A DNA stretch of 64,000 bases from JAEMQF01 sp963791595 (GTDB taxonomy: Bacteria > Pseudomonadota > Gammaproteobacteria > Burkholderiales > Burkholderiaceae_C): assembly GCA_963791595.1 (NCBI GenBank), contig CAWBTF010000033.1:124001-188000 (forward strand), read 5' to 3'. The notes below the pieces were generated by a model. The model searched no databases, was not told where the DNA came from, and saw nothing but the letters and a program-made list of their open reading frames with translations. Made by a program: the position numbers and the translations under genes. Below, in pieces: positions 43,043-52,234 of this stretch. Each line of letters opens with the position of its first letter. The stretch's first letter is position 1.

Positions 43043-44353
43043 TCAGCGCGACACGCCCATCAGCACGTCGGGCAACCAGGTCACGAGGCGCGGAAACAGC
43101 GTGATGATGCCGATGCACACGACAAGGCAGCCGAAAAACGGCAGTGCCGCGCGCGCGATCGTGTTGCTGTCCTTGCCCGTCAGGTTCTGCAGTACGAACA
43201 GGTTGAAGCCCACCGGCGGTGTGACCTCGGCGATTTCCACCAGCAGCACGATGAAGATGCCGAACCAGATCAGGTCGAACCCGGCTTTTTGAATCATCGG
43301 CAGCACGATCGCGCTGGTGAGCACGATCATCGAGATACCGTCCAGGGCCGTGCCCAGGACCAGGTACACGACCACCAGCACGGAAATCAGCGCGTAAGGG
43401 CTCAGGTTCATCGCCGCCACCCATTCGGCGAGTTCACGCGGGATGCCGGTGAACGCCATCGTCTTGGCCAGGAACGCGGCGCCGGCGAGGATGAACATGA
43501 TCATGCAGCTGACGCGCGTCGCGCTCATCAGGCCGTCCCAGAAATTGCGCGCGTTCAGCGAGCCGCCGGCCGCGGCGATGGCCAGCGACCCGAGCACGCC
43601 GTAGGCCGCGCATTCGGTCGCCGTGGCCCAGCCGGCGACGAGCACCCAGACGATGAACACGATGAGCAGGCCGCAGGGGATCAGGCTCGCCGAACGGCGC
43701 AGTTTTTCAGCGAGCGTGGTCGGCGCTTCGGGCGGCGGCACGCGGCCCGGGGTGCGCAGGCTCCACCAGGCGATGTAGCCCGAGAACAGCAGCATCAGCA
43801 CGAAGCCTGGAATGAAACCGGCGAGGAAAATCCGGATCACGCTCGCGTCGGCCGCCACGGCGTAGACGACCATCGTGATCGATGGCGGGATCAGGATGCC
43901 CAGCGTGCCGGCGGTGGCCAGCGCACCCAGCGCAAGCTGTTCGTCGTAGCCGCGCCTTTTCAGCTCGGGCAGCGCGACCTTGGCGATCGTCGCGCAGGTC
44001 GCGGCCGACGAGCCCGACACTGAGCCGAAGATGCCGCAGCCCAGGATCGTCGTGTGCATCAGGCGTCCGGGAATGCGATTCAGCCACGGCGCCAGGCCTT
44101 CGAACATCTGCTCCGAAAGCCGCGTGCGAAACAGGATTTCGCCCATCCAGATGAACAGCGGCAACGCCGCCAGTTCCCAGCTCGCCGAACTCTCCCAGAA
44201 CGCGCTGAACAGGTTTTTGCCCGGCATCGTCGTCGTGAAGAAGAACTGGCCGATCCAGCCGACGATGGCCAGCGACATCGCGATCCAAACGCCGCCGCTG
44301 AGCAGCAAGAGCAAGATGAGCAGCAACAGGCCGCCGACGGCGATCAAGCTCAT
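43043..44353 (-). CDS. dctM: TRAP transporter large permease (DctM)
   Basis: A 436-residue polytopic protein with about 12 spans, carrying DctM features: LFIWMGEILFRTRLSEQMFEGL, GCGIFGSVSGSSAATCATIAK, GTLGILIPPSITMVVYA, and the C-terminal EIAEVTPPVGFNLFVLQ. It is the transport subunit of a TRAP importer with DctQ and DctP encoded upstream on the same strand. Between dctQ and dctM lies an inserted repeat (44380-44645), unusual for genes that normally touch or overlap. Confidence 0.93.
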   Translation of the reverse strand: MSLIAVGGLLLLILLLLLSGGVWIAMSLAIVGWIGQFFFTTTMPGKNLFSAFWESSASWELAALPLFIWMGEILFRTRLSEQMFEGLAPWLNRIPGRLMHTTILGCGIFGSVSGSSAATCATIAKVALPELKRRGYDEQLALGALATAGTLGILIPPSITMVVYAVAADASVIRIFLAGFIPGFVLMLLFSGYIAWWSLRTPGRVPPPEAPTTLAEKLRRSASLIPCGLLIVFIVWVLVAGWATATECAAYGVLGSLAIAAAGGSLNARNFWDGLMSATRVSCMIMFILAGAAFLAKTMAFTGIPRELAEWVAAMNLSPYALISVLVVVYLVLGTALDGISMIVLTSAIVLPMIQKAGFDLIWFGIFIVLLVEIAEVTPPVGFNLFVLQNLTGKDSNTIARAALPFFGCLVVCIGIITLFPRLVTWLPDVLMGVSR

Positions 44354-44379
44354 CGCTGCGCCCTCACCTCAGTTGCACC

Positions 44380-44645
44380 GCTGCGCGCTGCACGATCCGC
44401 ACACGAAGCGCCGATGCTGATTGGAATGACTGTCTTCGGCCCTTTGCTGACCTTTGAAGGTCGGCTGTTCGCCCATAGCTCGGCGCGGCGCGGCAGGCGC
44501 TACCCGCAGAGGGCTCATGCCGTGGCGCCTGCCGCGCCGCACGGACGCTGACACGCAGTAGCGAACCCTTGCGAACGGCAGAAAAGGGCCGTAAGCAGTC
44601 GGCGCATCGCACTCGCCCTGTCGCAACTCGAGGTGCACCCGTTTC
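44380..44645. repeat. Dispersed palindromic repeat between dctQ and dctM
   Basis: A second member of the repeat family seen at 269-1017: 44451-44509 matches 349-407 at 55 of 59 positions, and the flank after 44575 shares the pattern GGGCCGTAAGCAGTC with GGGCCGAAAGCAGTC near 915. It carries its own inverted repeat around 44488-44535. It fills the whole 295-base gap in the TRAP operon and holds no credible gene. Confidence 0.75.
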
Positions 44646-44648
44646 ACC

Positions 44649-45182
44649 TCAAATGTCCTCCGAAAAATCGCCGCGCGCGTGGCGCTCTTCGACCAGCCGC
44701 ACATAGGTGGGCTTGGCGCCGCGCAGCACGATCACGAGTTCGTCGAGCACCGCCAGCAGAAACAGCGCCGCGCCGATGACGAAGCTCAACTGCGGAATCC
44801 ACAGCGGCATCGGCACCAGGTTGGTGGCGATGTCGTTGAACTTCCAGCTCTCCCACGTGAAGCGCGCCGCCCAGAAGGCGAGGTAGCCGATGGCCGCCGC
44901 GGCGACGCCGAGCGATGCGGTTTCGAAGACGACACGCAGACGCGGCGACAGCCGGTCCAGCAGCAGTGTGACGCGCACGAAGTCGCCGTGCTTGAACGCG
45001 TGCGCCATGCCCAGAAACGCGGCGGCCGCGCACAGCCATGCCACATAGTCGTTCACCCAACCGACGCGCCATGCGGCGAAGCGGCCGATCGAGCCGGCGA
45101 TCATCAGCACGAAGATCGCCAGAACCGACAGCGCGGCCAGACGCCCGGCGAAGTCGAACAGGGCGTCGAGGCAGCGGCGCAC
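44649..45182 (-). CDS. dctQ: TRAP transporter small permease (DctQ)
   Basis: A 177-residue protein with four hydrophobic segments, as usual for DctQ: ALSVLAIFVLMIAGSIGRFA, DYVAWLCAAAAFLGMAHAF, LGVAAAAIGYLAFWAARFTW and PQLSFVIGAALFLLAVLDELV. The GMAHAFKHGDFVRVTLL stretch between segments two and three is a family marker. It bridges the periplasmic receptor and DctM. The start ATG 45182 is 45 bases after the dctP stop. Confidence 0.9.
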   Translation of the reverse strand: MRRCLDALFDFAGRLAALSVLAIFVLMIAGSIGRFAAWRVGWVNDYVAWLCAAAAFLGMAHAFKHGDFVRVTLLLDRLSPRLRVVFETASLGVAAAAIGYLAFWAARFTWESWKFNDIATNLVPMPLWIPQLSFVIGAALFLLAVLDELVIVLRGAKPTYVRLVEERHARGDFSEDI

Positions 45183-45227
45183 GAGGCAGGCGAAGCGGCG
45201 GCGTCTCGGGCGATGGGCTGTGCGGGC

Positions 45228-46205
45228 CTACAGCTTCCTGTACGCGTCGATCACCGCCTGGCCTTCGGGGCCGGCTTTCTCGAGCCACTCCTTGAGCATG
45301 GTCTCACCCACCTTCTTCATGTCGGCGGTGAGCGCGGCTGGCGGCGCGACGATGTTCATGCCGTTTTTCTTCAGCAGATCCTTGTACTCGTCGTTCTTCG
45401 CGCGCGACACGGCAAAGCCGCGCGCCTCGGCGTCGGCACCGGCCTTGAGCACGGCTTGTTTGGTGGCGGCGTCGAGTGCGTCGAACGCGGCCTTGTTGAC
45501 GATCACGGCGTTCTTCGGCAACCAGGCCTGCGTGTCGTACCAGTACTTGATGTGCTCGTAGGTCTTGCTGTCGTAACCGGTCGATCCCGACGACATGTAG
45601 CTCTCCACGACGCCCGTGGCCATGGCCTGCTGCAGTTCCGCCGCCTGCACCGTGACCGGCTGCGCGCCGACGAGCTCGGCGATGCGCGCCGTGGCCGGGC
45701 TGTAAGCGCGCCACTTCACGCCTTTCAGGTCAGCCGCCGAGGCGATCGGCTTCTTCACGTAGATGCCTTGCGGCGGCCATGGCACGGCGAAGAGCAGCAA
45801 CATCCCTTGCTCGGCGAATTTCTTCTCCATCGCCGGCTTCTGCGCCTTGTAGAGCTTGGCCGAGGCCTCGTAGCTGTCCGCCAGGAACGGCAAACCATCG
45901 GCGCCGAAGATCTGCCATTCGTTCTGGAAGTTGGCGAGCAGAATTTCGCCGATCTGCGCCTGGCCGCCTTGCACCGCGCGTTTGATTTCGGGCGCCTTGA
46001 ACAGCGACGCGTTGGCGTGCACCGTGATCTTGAGTTTGCCGCCGGTCGCCTTGTCCACGTCGCTCGCAAACTGGGTCAGGTTCTCGGTGTGGAAATTGGT
46101 CGCCGCGTAGGCCGCCGGCAAGTCCCATTTGGTTTGTGCCTGAACGGCGCCGGCGGCGCCGGCCAGCGCCAGAGCGGCCAAGAAAATACGGGCAGAGGTG
46201 CGCAT
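45228..46205 (-). CDS. dctP: TRAP transporter periplasmic receptor (DctP)
   Basis: A 325-residue DctP-family receptor with signal peptide (ALALAGAAGAVQAQ). The ligand-carboxylate arginine region is visible in GVKWRAYSPATARIAELVGA, with AELQQAMATGVVESYMSSGSTGYDS and DTQAWLPKNAVIVNKAAFDAL. Likely ligands are C4-dicarboxylates, keto acids or aromatic acids; the sequence does not settle which. First gene of the minus-strand TRAP operon, divergent from the bufferin operon with a 220-base gap. Confidence 0.92.
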   Translation of the reverse strand: MRTSARIFLAALALAGAAGAVQAQTKWDLPAAYAATNFHTENLTQFASDVDKATGGKLKITVHANASLFKAPEIKRAVQGGQAQIGEILLANFQNEWQIFGADGLPFLADSYEASAKLYKAQKPAMEKKFAEQGMLLLFAVPWPPQGIYVKKPIASAADLKGVKWRAYSPATARIAELVGAQPVTVQAAELQQAMATGVVESYMSSGSTGYDSKTYEHIKYWYDTQAWLPKNAVIVNKAAFDALDAATKQAVLKAGADAEARGFAVSRAKNDEYKDLLKKNGMNIVAPPAALTADMKKVGETMLKEWLEKAGPEGQAVIDAYRKL

Positions 46206-46346
46206 CGGTGCTCCTGAAGTCGAAAATGCAGTGCGAGCAGCATAGACGCAAGACGCATGCCGGCGTATCGGTTCTTGCCCGGGTGCGCCGGGCGGCGCCC
46301 GTAAGGAGCGGCCGGCGCCGGCCGACACAGACGGACTGCAAGTTAG

Positions 46347-46369
46347 GGAACAATACGCGATGGACCGTC
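46347..46369 (+). promoter_or_regulatory. Possible ECF-sigma promoter upstream of the bufferin operon
   Basis: GGAAC at 46347-46351 followed by CGTC at 46366-46369, 57 bases before the bufA ATG, resembles an extracytoplasmic-function sigma promoter. Bufferin operons are often under ECF control. The 14-base spacer is shorter than usual (about 16), so this is weak evidence. Confidence 0.25.
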
Positions 46370-46425
46370 GCACCCTGCATCGGCCACGATGGCCCCTCGA
46401 TCGCCAACCCAAGCGGAGAAGCTCC

Positions 46426-46701
46426 ATGAACCAACGTCTCGTCATTTCCTCAGCACTGGCCTCGGTCTTGGCGCTGGGCCTGGTGAGCCAGGCCGCCGCT
46501 CAGTCCAAGCCCAAGGAAAAGTGCTACGGCATCGCCAAGGCCGGGCAGAACGACTGCGCCAATCTGGCCGGCACGCACACCTGCGCCGGCCAGGCCAAGG
46601 CCGACAAAGACCCCGGCGAGTGGAAGTACGTCGCCGGAGGCACCTGCAAGCAGCTCGGCGGCATGACCGCCGAAGAAGCCAAGGTCGCGTCGAAGAAGTA
46701 G
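46426..46701 (+). CDS. bufA: Bufferin-type RiPP precursor, DUF2282 (BufA)
   Basis: A 91-residue exported precursor peptide. Residues 1-25 are a Sec signal peptide (VLALGLVSQAAAQ), not a typical RiPP leader, as in other bufferins. The core has four cysteines, Cys33, Cys44, Cys53 and Cys74, in the DUF2282 pattern KCYGIAKAGQNDCAN, HTCAG, KDPGEWKYVAGGTC. In studied members the partner MNIO enzyme converts core cysteines to thiooxazole-type rings, and the exported product binds copper and raises copper tolerance. It is followed directly by bufB and bufC. The modification here is inferred from family and context. Confidence 0.9.
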   Translation: MNQRLVISSALASVLALGLVSQAAAQSKPKEKCYGIAKAGQNDCANLAGTHTCAGQAKADKDPGEWKYVAGGTCKQLGGMTAEEAKVASKK

Positions 46702-46717
46702 CCGCTGCACGTCGCCA

Positions 46718-47620
46718 ATGCCGGGTGCGATGCGCCGTGATGCCGGCGTCGGGCTGGGCCTGCGCCAGCCGCACTACGAGGCTGCGCTGGAGCGGCGCGC
46801 TGACCTGGCCTTCGTCGAAGTCCACTCCGAGAATTTTTTCGCCGCCGGCGGCGCCACGCGCGCCGTGCTGCGCCGCGCGCGCGAGTTGTACGACGTGAGC
46901 CTGCACGGCGTGGGCCTCGGTCTGGGCTCGGCGGCGGGGGTCGACGGCTGGCACCTGGACCGGCTCGCTGCACTGGTGCACGACATCGAGCCGGTGCGGA
47001 TTTCGGACCATGCGTGTTTCGCGCGCGCGCCGCGAATTTCCGGTGGCGCGGTGCTGCACGCGAACGATCTGCTGCCGGTCGCTTTCACGCCGGCGGCGCT
47101 CGACATCATGGTGCGCAACGTCGGTACCGTGCAGGAGCGGCTGCGCCGGCCGATCCTCGTGGAAAACCTGTCGGCCTACGTCGCCTTCGACGACGATGTC
47201 ATGAGCGAAGCGCAATTCCTGTCGGCGCTGTGCACGCGCAGCGGCTGCGGCCTGCTGCTCGACGTGAACAACCTGATGGTGAATGCGTTGAATGCGGATG
47301 AGCCAGACCCGCTCGCGCAGTGCTGCGCGGCAATCGACTCGCTGGCACCGGGCCTGGCCGGCGAAATCCACCTCGCGGGTTACGCGCAGGCCGATGACTG
47401 GGTGATCGACGACCACGGCAGCCGGGTTCGCCCCGCCGTGTGGGACGCCTACCGCCACGCGCTGCGGCGCTTTGGCGCGGTGCCGACGCTGATCGAATGG
47501 GACACCGACGTTCCGGCGTTCGAGGTGCTGCTGCAAGAAGCCGACCTGGCGGCGCGCTGCGTGCGGCAGGTGGCAAGGCAGGCGCAGGTGATGCCGCTGC
47601 CGGCGCAGCGGATCGCATGA
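46718..47620 (+). CDS. bufB: Multinuclear non-haem iron oxidative enzyme, DUF692 (BufB)
   Basis: A 300-residue TIM-barrel MNIO enzyme. Iron ligands of the family are visible: the Glu/Asn-rich VEVHSENFF, VSLHGVGLGLGS, ISDHACF, VENLSAY, LLLDVNNLMVN, EIHLAGY and IDDHGSRV, then LIEWDTDVP. It modifies cysteines of the BufA precursor in the cytoplasm before export. Start ATG 46718, 16 bases after bufA. The stop overlaps the probable bufC ATG (ATGA). Length and motifs are complete, so it should be functional. Confidence 0.93.
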   Translation: MPGAMRRDAGVGLGLRQPHYEAALERRADLAFVEVHSENFFAAGGATRAVLRRARELYDVSLHGVGLGLGSAAGVDGWHLDRLAALVHDIEPVRISDHACFARAPRISGGAVLHANDLLPVAFTPAALDIMVRNVGTVQERLRRPILVENLSAYVAFDDDVMSEAQFLSALCTRSGCGLLLDVNNLMVNALNADEPDPLAQCCAAIDSLAPGLAGEIHLAGYAQADDWVIDDHGSRVRPAVWDAYRHALRRFGAVPTLIEWDTDVPAFEVLLQEADLAARCVRQVARQAQVMPLPAQRIA

Positions 47621-48455
47621 AGGGCGCCATGGGCGAATGACCATGCTCCGGTCGCGCCGACCCCCGCCGACAGGGAGGCGGCTCGACAGCAACGACTGAT
47701 GGCCGAGATAGCCGACTCGCAGGCTGATGCTGCTGGCGGCGCGGGACGCTGCCGCAATCGCTGGACCGCACTCACGTGCAAGCTCGGGCCTGCGCATCTA
47801 CCGCGCCAACGCACACGCAGTAGGCGAGCGTGCGCTGGTTACCGCGTTCCCGACCCTGCAGGCCTTGCTCGGTGCCCGAGATTTCGGACAGATGGCGCGC
47901 GAGTACTGGCGCGACGATCCGCCGCTTCGCGGTGACATGGCGCAGTGGGGCGCAGGATTGCCGCAGTGGCTGCGCGGTCACGCCGCGCTGTCGGCCTGGC
48001 CCTATCTGGGTGACTGCGCCGGACTCGACTGGCTGCGCCACGAGTGCGAACGTGCCGACGACGCCATCTTCGACGCCGAGTCGCTGGCTCTGCTGGAAGC
48101 GCACGAGCCGCGGGACGTCATGCTGCTGTTGATGCCCGGCACGGCGGTGCTGGAGTCGCGCTGGCCGGTCGCCACCCTGTTCGCTGCGCATCAGACGGGC
48201 GGCGCCGACCTCGCGACGGCGCGCGAGGCGATCGCGGCGCAGCGCGGCGAATGCGTGGTGGTGGCGCGCGAGGGCTGGCGGGCGTTGGTTCACCCTGTCG
48301 AACCGATGACTTGCGCCTGGGTCCGCCGCATACTCGGCGGTGCGTCGCTCGCCGATGCGCTGGACTCGGCAGCGCCCGGTTTCGACTTCACAGCGTGGCT
48401 CACGCGTGCGCTGGGCGAAGGCTGGCTGCAACGGGTGTGCCTGCGGCCAGGGTGA
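47617..48455 (+). CDS. bufC: Bufferin maturation partner, DUF2063 (BufC; two frame changes)
   Basis: The conserved body (LRIYRANAHAVGERALVTAF, then EYWRDDPPLRGDMAQWGAGL) is a DUF2063 protein, which recognises the precursor and presents it to the MNIO enzyme. The upstream part lies in other frames: with one extra base near 47634-47640 and another near 47730-47733 the N-terminus reads EAARQQRLMAEIADSQADA before LAARDAAAIAG, as family members do, and the start becomes ATG 47617 overlapping the bufB stop. About 278 residues. Without these corrections the only open frame begins at 47727. The C-terminal half is a less conserved alpha/beta domain. Confidence 0.85.
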
Positions 48456-48517
48456 TTCTCCGCGGCGCACCGGTGTGCACCGCTACACTCGCCGCGGATT
48501 CAACCCGGGGGAAGACG

Positions 48518-49133
48518 GTGCTCAGATCGACGACAAGATTCTTCGCTGCAGCGGCAGCGCTCGCGGTGCTCGTGGTTGCCGCCGGGTGCTCAGGCATGGC
48601 CGCGCAAAACCCCGGCGGTGCGCTCAAGCCCGTGAATGCGGTGCCCGACGGTGACGATGCCAGCGTGATGCTCAAGGGCCACGACGTCGTCGCCTACTTC
48701 ACCGACGCCAAACACATGCTCGGCCGGCCCGACGTGAAGTCGGTGTACGAAGGCGTGACGTTCCGCTTCGCGAGCGCGGCGCACAAGGCGTCGTTCGACG
48801 CCGAACCGGCCAAATACCTGCCGCAGTACGGCGGCTATTGCGCGAACGGCATGGCCTACGGCATCCCATGGGGCGGCGACGCCGACACCTGGTTGCTGCA
48901 CGGCGGCAGGCTCTTCATCTTCGGCGGCGAAGGCCTCGCGCCGTGCCTTCCTGATGGACCGCGAGCTCAATACGCAGCGTGCCGATCGCTACTGGGCCGA
49001 AGAGGTGAAGGGCTCGAACAGTTTCATCCAGCGCGGCAAGCGTTTGGTGTTTCGCGTGCCGCACTACAAGAGCGGCGCGGAGCTCGAGACCGAATACCAG
49101 CAGCGCAAGGCGGCCGGCACGCTCAAGCCCTGA
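48518..49133 (+). CDS. YHS-domain lipoprotein (frameshifted)
   Basis: An exported lipoprotein of about 204 residues: start GTG 48518, lipobox VVAAGCSG with the lipid-anchor cysteine. It has a YHS-like domain (LKGHDVVAYFTDAKHMLGRP, FRFASAAHKASFDAEPAKYLPQYGGYCANGMAYG). YHS domains are small metal-associated modules, frequent in copper-handling proteins. An extra G at 48932-48933 breaks the frame; removal gives IFGGEASRRAFLMD. It lies 62 bases after bufC on the same strand and may belong to the copper response, which is inference from the domain and neighbours. Confidence 0.82.
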
Positions 49134-49209
49134 CTCTCGGTGCGATCGAGGCGCCGGTAAGGTCGGTGGCTGCTGCCCGACTGAAGCTGCAACAACCACA
49201 GGGGTCGCA

Positions 49210-51361
49210 ATGTCGCGCAGCAAGTCGATCGTGATTTTGGCGGTGATCGCGCTGGTCGCGGCGTACTTCGCTTTCGACTTGGGGCAGTACCTCAGCCTCG
49301 ACTATTTCAAGCAGCGCCAGGCCGATTTCGCCGCGCTCTATGCGCAGCAGCCGCTGCTCGTGATCGGCGCCTACGCGCTGCTCTACGTGATCGTGTTCGC
49401 GCTCGCGCTGCCGGTGGGTGCGGTGATGACGCTCGCCGGTGGCGCGCTGTTCGGCGTGTGGGTCGGTGCGGTCGTCGTGTCGTTCGCGTCGAGCATCGGT
49501 GCCGCGCTGGCGTTCCTCGCGTCGCGCTACGTGCTGGCCGACAGCGTGCGCGCGCGCTTCGGTGCGCGCCTGGCCGAAGTGGACAAGGGCATCGTCAAGG
49601 ACGGCGCGTTCTACCTGTTCACGCTGCGCCTGATCCCGGCCATTCCGCCGGCCGCGATCAACCTGCTGTTCGGCCTGACGAAGATGCGGACCTGGACCTT
49701 CTACTGGGTCAGCCAACTCGGCATGCTCGCCGGGACGATCGTCTACGTGAACGCCGGCACGCAACTCGGCAAGCTGGAGTCGCTGAAGGGCATTCTGTCG
49801 CCGGGCTTGATCGGCTCGTTCGTGCTGTTGGGGTTGTTTCCGCTGATCGCGAAGAAGATCGTCGACGTGGTCCAGGGCCGCAAGGTCTACGCGCGTTGGG
49901 CGTCGCAAAAGCCGAAGCGCTTCGACCGCAACCTGGTCGTGATCGGCGCCGGCGCCGCCGGGCTGGTGACGAGCTACATCGCCGCGGCGGTGAAGGCCAA
50001 GGTGACGCTGGTCGAAACGCACAAGATGGGCGGCGACTGCCTGAATTACGGCTGCGTGCCGAGCAAGGCGCTGATCAAGTCGGCCACGCTCGTGCACCAG
50101 ATGCAGCACAGCGAGCGCTACGGCATCGCGCGTGCCGATGCGTCGTTCAGCTTCGCCGATGTGATGGAGCGCGTGGCGCGTGTCGTGCGCGAAGTCGAGC
50201 CGCACGATTCCGCGCAGCGCTACACCGACCTGGGTGTCGACGTGGTGCAGGGCTACGCCAAGCTGCTGAACCCGTGGACGGTGCAGATCGATCTCGGCGG
50301 CGGAAAGATGCAGACGCTGACGACGAAGAACATCGTCATCGCCACCGGCGCGATGCCGTTCGTTCCGCCGCTGCCGGGCCTCAACGACGTGGGCTACCTG
50401 ACGAGCGATACGCTGTGGAGCCTGCGCGAGTTGCCGAAGCGCCTGGTCGTGCTGGGCGGCGGGCCGATCGGCTGCGAACTCGCGCAGAGTTTTGCGCGCC
50501 TGGGGTCCCAGGTCACGCAGGTCGAGATGCTGCCGCGCATCATGATCCGCGAAGACGAAGAGGTCTCGAAAGCAGCGCGCGAAGCGCTCGAGGCCGACGG
50601 CGTTCAGGTGCTGACCGGGCACAAGGCGCTGAAGTGCGAGATTGAGGGCGGGCGCAAGTTCATCGTCGTCGAAGCGGCGGGTCAGATGCCGGCGCATCGA
50701 GTTCGACGTGTTGTTGTGCGCGGTGGGCCGGGTCGCGCGCCTGAAGGGCTATGGGCTCGAGGACCTGGGCATTCCCACCGCGCGAACCATCGAGACCAAT
50801 GAATACCTGGAGACGATCTACCCGAACATCTTCGCCGCCGGCGACGTGGCGGGCCCCTACCAGTTCACCCACACGGCGGCGCACCAGGCCTGGTACGCGG
50901 CGGTGAACGCGCTGTTCGGAACGTTCAAGAAGTTCAAGGCGGACTATTCCGTGATCCCCTGGGCGACGTTCATCGACCCCGAGGTCGCTCGTGTCGGCCT
51001 GAACGAACAGGAGGCGAAGGAGAAGGGCATCGCGTACGAGGTCACGCGTTACGGCATCGACGACCTGGACCGCGCAATCGCCGACAGCGCCGCGCACGGT
51101 TTCGTCAAGGTGCTCACCGTGCCCGGCAAAGACAAGATCCTGGGCGTCACGATCGTCGGCGTGCACGCCGGCGATCTGCTCGCCGAGTACGTGCTGGCCA
51201 TGAAACACGGCCTGGGGCTGAACAAGATTCTCGGAACCATTCACACCTACCCGACGCTCGCCGAGGCCAACAAGTACGCCGCCGGCGAGTGGAAGAGGAA
51301 CCACCAGCCGCACAAGGTGCTCGAATGGTTGCGGCGCTTTCACGCTTGGCGCCTCGCGTGA
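49210..51361 (+). CDS. TVP38/TMEM64 membrane domain fused to a disulfide oxidoreductase (frameshifted)
   Basis: About 716 residues. Residues 1-225 are a TVP38/TMEM64 (SNARE-associated, DedA-like) membrane domain with FALALPVGAVMTLAGGALFG and LRLIPAIPPAAINLLFGL. Residues 238 to the end are a mercuric-reductase/dihydrolipoamide-dehydrogenase-like flavoprotein: VIGAGAAGLVTSYIA, redox pair Cys277-Cys282 (GGDCLNYGCVPSK), NAD motif GGGPIGCELAQSF, and NIFAAGDVAGPYQ. The C-terminal metal-binding cysteines of MerA are absent. An extra C at 50689-50690 breaks the frame; removal gives GQMRRIEFDVLLC. Likely a membrane-tethered reductase of an unknown disulfide or quinone-like substrate. Confidence 0.9.
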
Positions 51362-51417
51362 CTTGGCTTGACTGGGCCGCGACTCCGAATCCGCACTTGC
51401 CCGATCGACAATCCACC

Positions 51418-52218
51418 ATGAACCTTTTCAAACGCCTGATCGCCGCCGCCGCCATGCTGCTCAGCCTCGCCGCGCAGGCGCAACCCGACGCGTCTTACGC
51501 CACTTGGGACAGCCTGCTGAAGAAACACGTCCGCTGGTTGACCGACAACAAACAAAGCCGCGTCGACTACGCCGGTTTCAAGGCGGACCGCGCCGAGCTG
51601 AAGAAGGTGCTCGACGCCTTCTCGGCGGTGAGCCGAAGCGAGTTCGACGCGTGGCCAAAGCCGCAGCAGATGGCGTTCCTGATCAACGCCTACAACGCCT
51701 TCACCGTCGAGCTGATCCTCGGCAAATACCCAGACCTGAAATCGATCAAGGACCTGGGCAGCTTCATCAGCTCACCCTGGAAAAAGAAGTTCTTCAAGCT
51801 GCTCGGCGAAGAGCGCACGCTCGACTGGATCGAGCACGAACAACTGCGCCCGAACTACGCCGACCCGCGGGTCCACGCCGCGGTGAACTGCGCGTCGATC
51901 GGCTGCCCGGCGCTGCGCGACGAAGTCTTCACCGCCCCCAAGCTCGATGCACAGCTCGACGACGGCATGCAGCGCTTCATGTCCGACCGCACGCGCAACC
52001 GGGTCAAGGGCGGCACGCTCGAGGTCAGCTCGATCTTCAAGTGGTTCCGCGAAGACTGGGAGAAGGGCCATCGCGGCTTCAACAAGATCGAAGACCTGTT
52101 CGCGAAGTACGCTGCTCAACTGACCGACGATCCCGCGGAACAGGCGCGCCTGAAAGCGAAATCGATGGCCGTGAACCACCTCGATTACGATTGGTCGTTG
52201 AACGCCGCCGGGCGTTGA
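51418..52218 (+). CDS. DUF547-family exported protein
   Basis: A 266-residue protein with a signal peptide (LIAAAAMLLSLAAQAQP). The DUF547 domain is clear: MAFLINAYNAFTVELILGKYP, then WIEHEQLRPNYADPRVHAAV and NCASIGCPALRDEVF, containing two conserved cysteines and a likely catalytic His/Asn set related to papain-like or transglutaminase-like folds. Function unknown. It sits 56 bases after the TVP38 fusion, a neighbour pairing recurring in proteobacteria, consistent with a shared envelope redox or metal role. Confidence 0.85.
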   Translation: MNLFKRLIAAAAMLLSLAAQAQPDASYATWDSLLKKHVRWLTDNKQSRVDYAGFKADRAELKKVLDAFSAVSRSEFDAWPKPQQMAFLINAYNAFTVELILGKYPDLKSIKDLGSFISSPWKKKFFKLLGEERTLDWIEHEQLRPNYADPRVHAAVNCASIGCPALRDEVFTAPKLDAQLDDGMQRFMSDRTRNRVKGGTLEVSSIFKWFREDWEKGHRGFNKIEDLFAKYAAQLTDDPAEQARLKAKSMAVNHLDYDWSLNAAGR

Positions 52219-52234
52219 CCTCCCGAATCGAGAA

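Noticed and set aside
49210..51361. Mercuric reductase (merA)
   Set aside because: No N-terminal heavy-metal domain and no C-terminal cysteine pair; no mer operon genes nearby.
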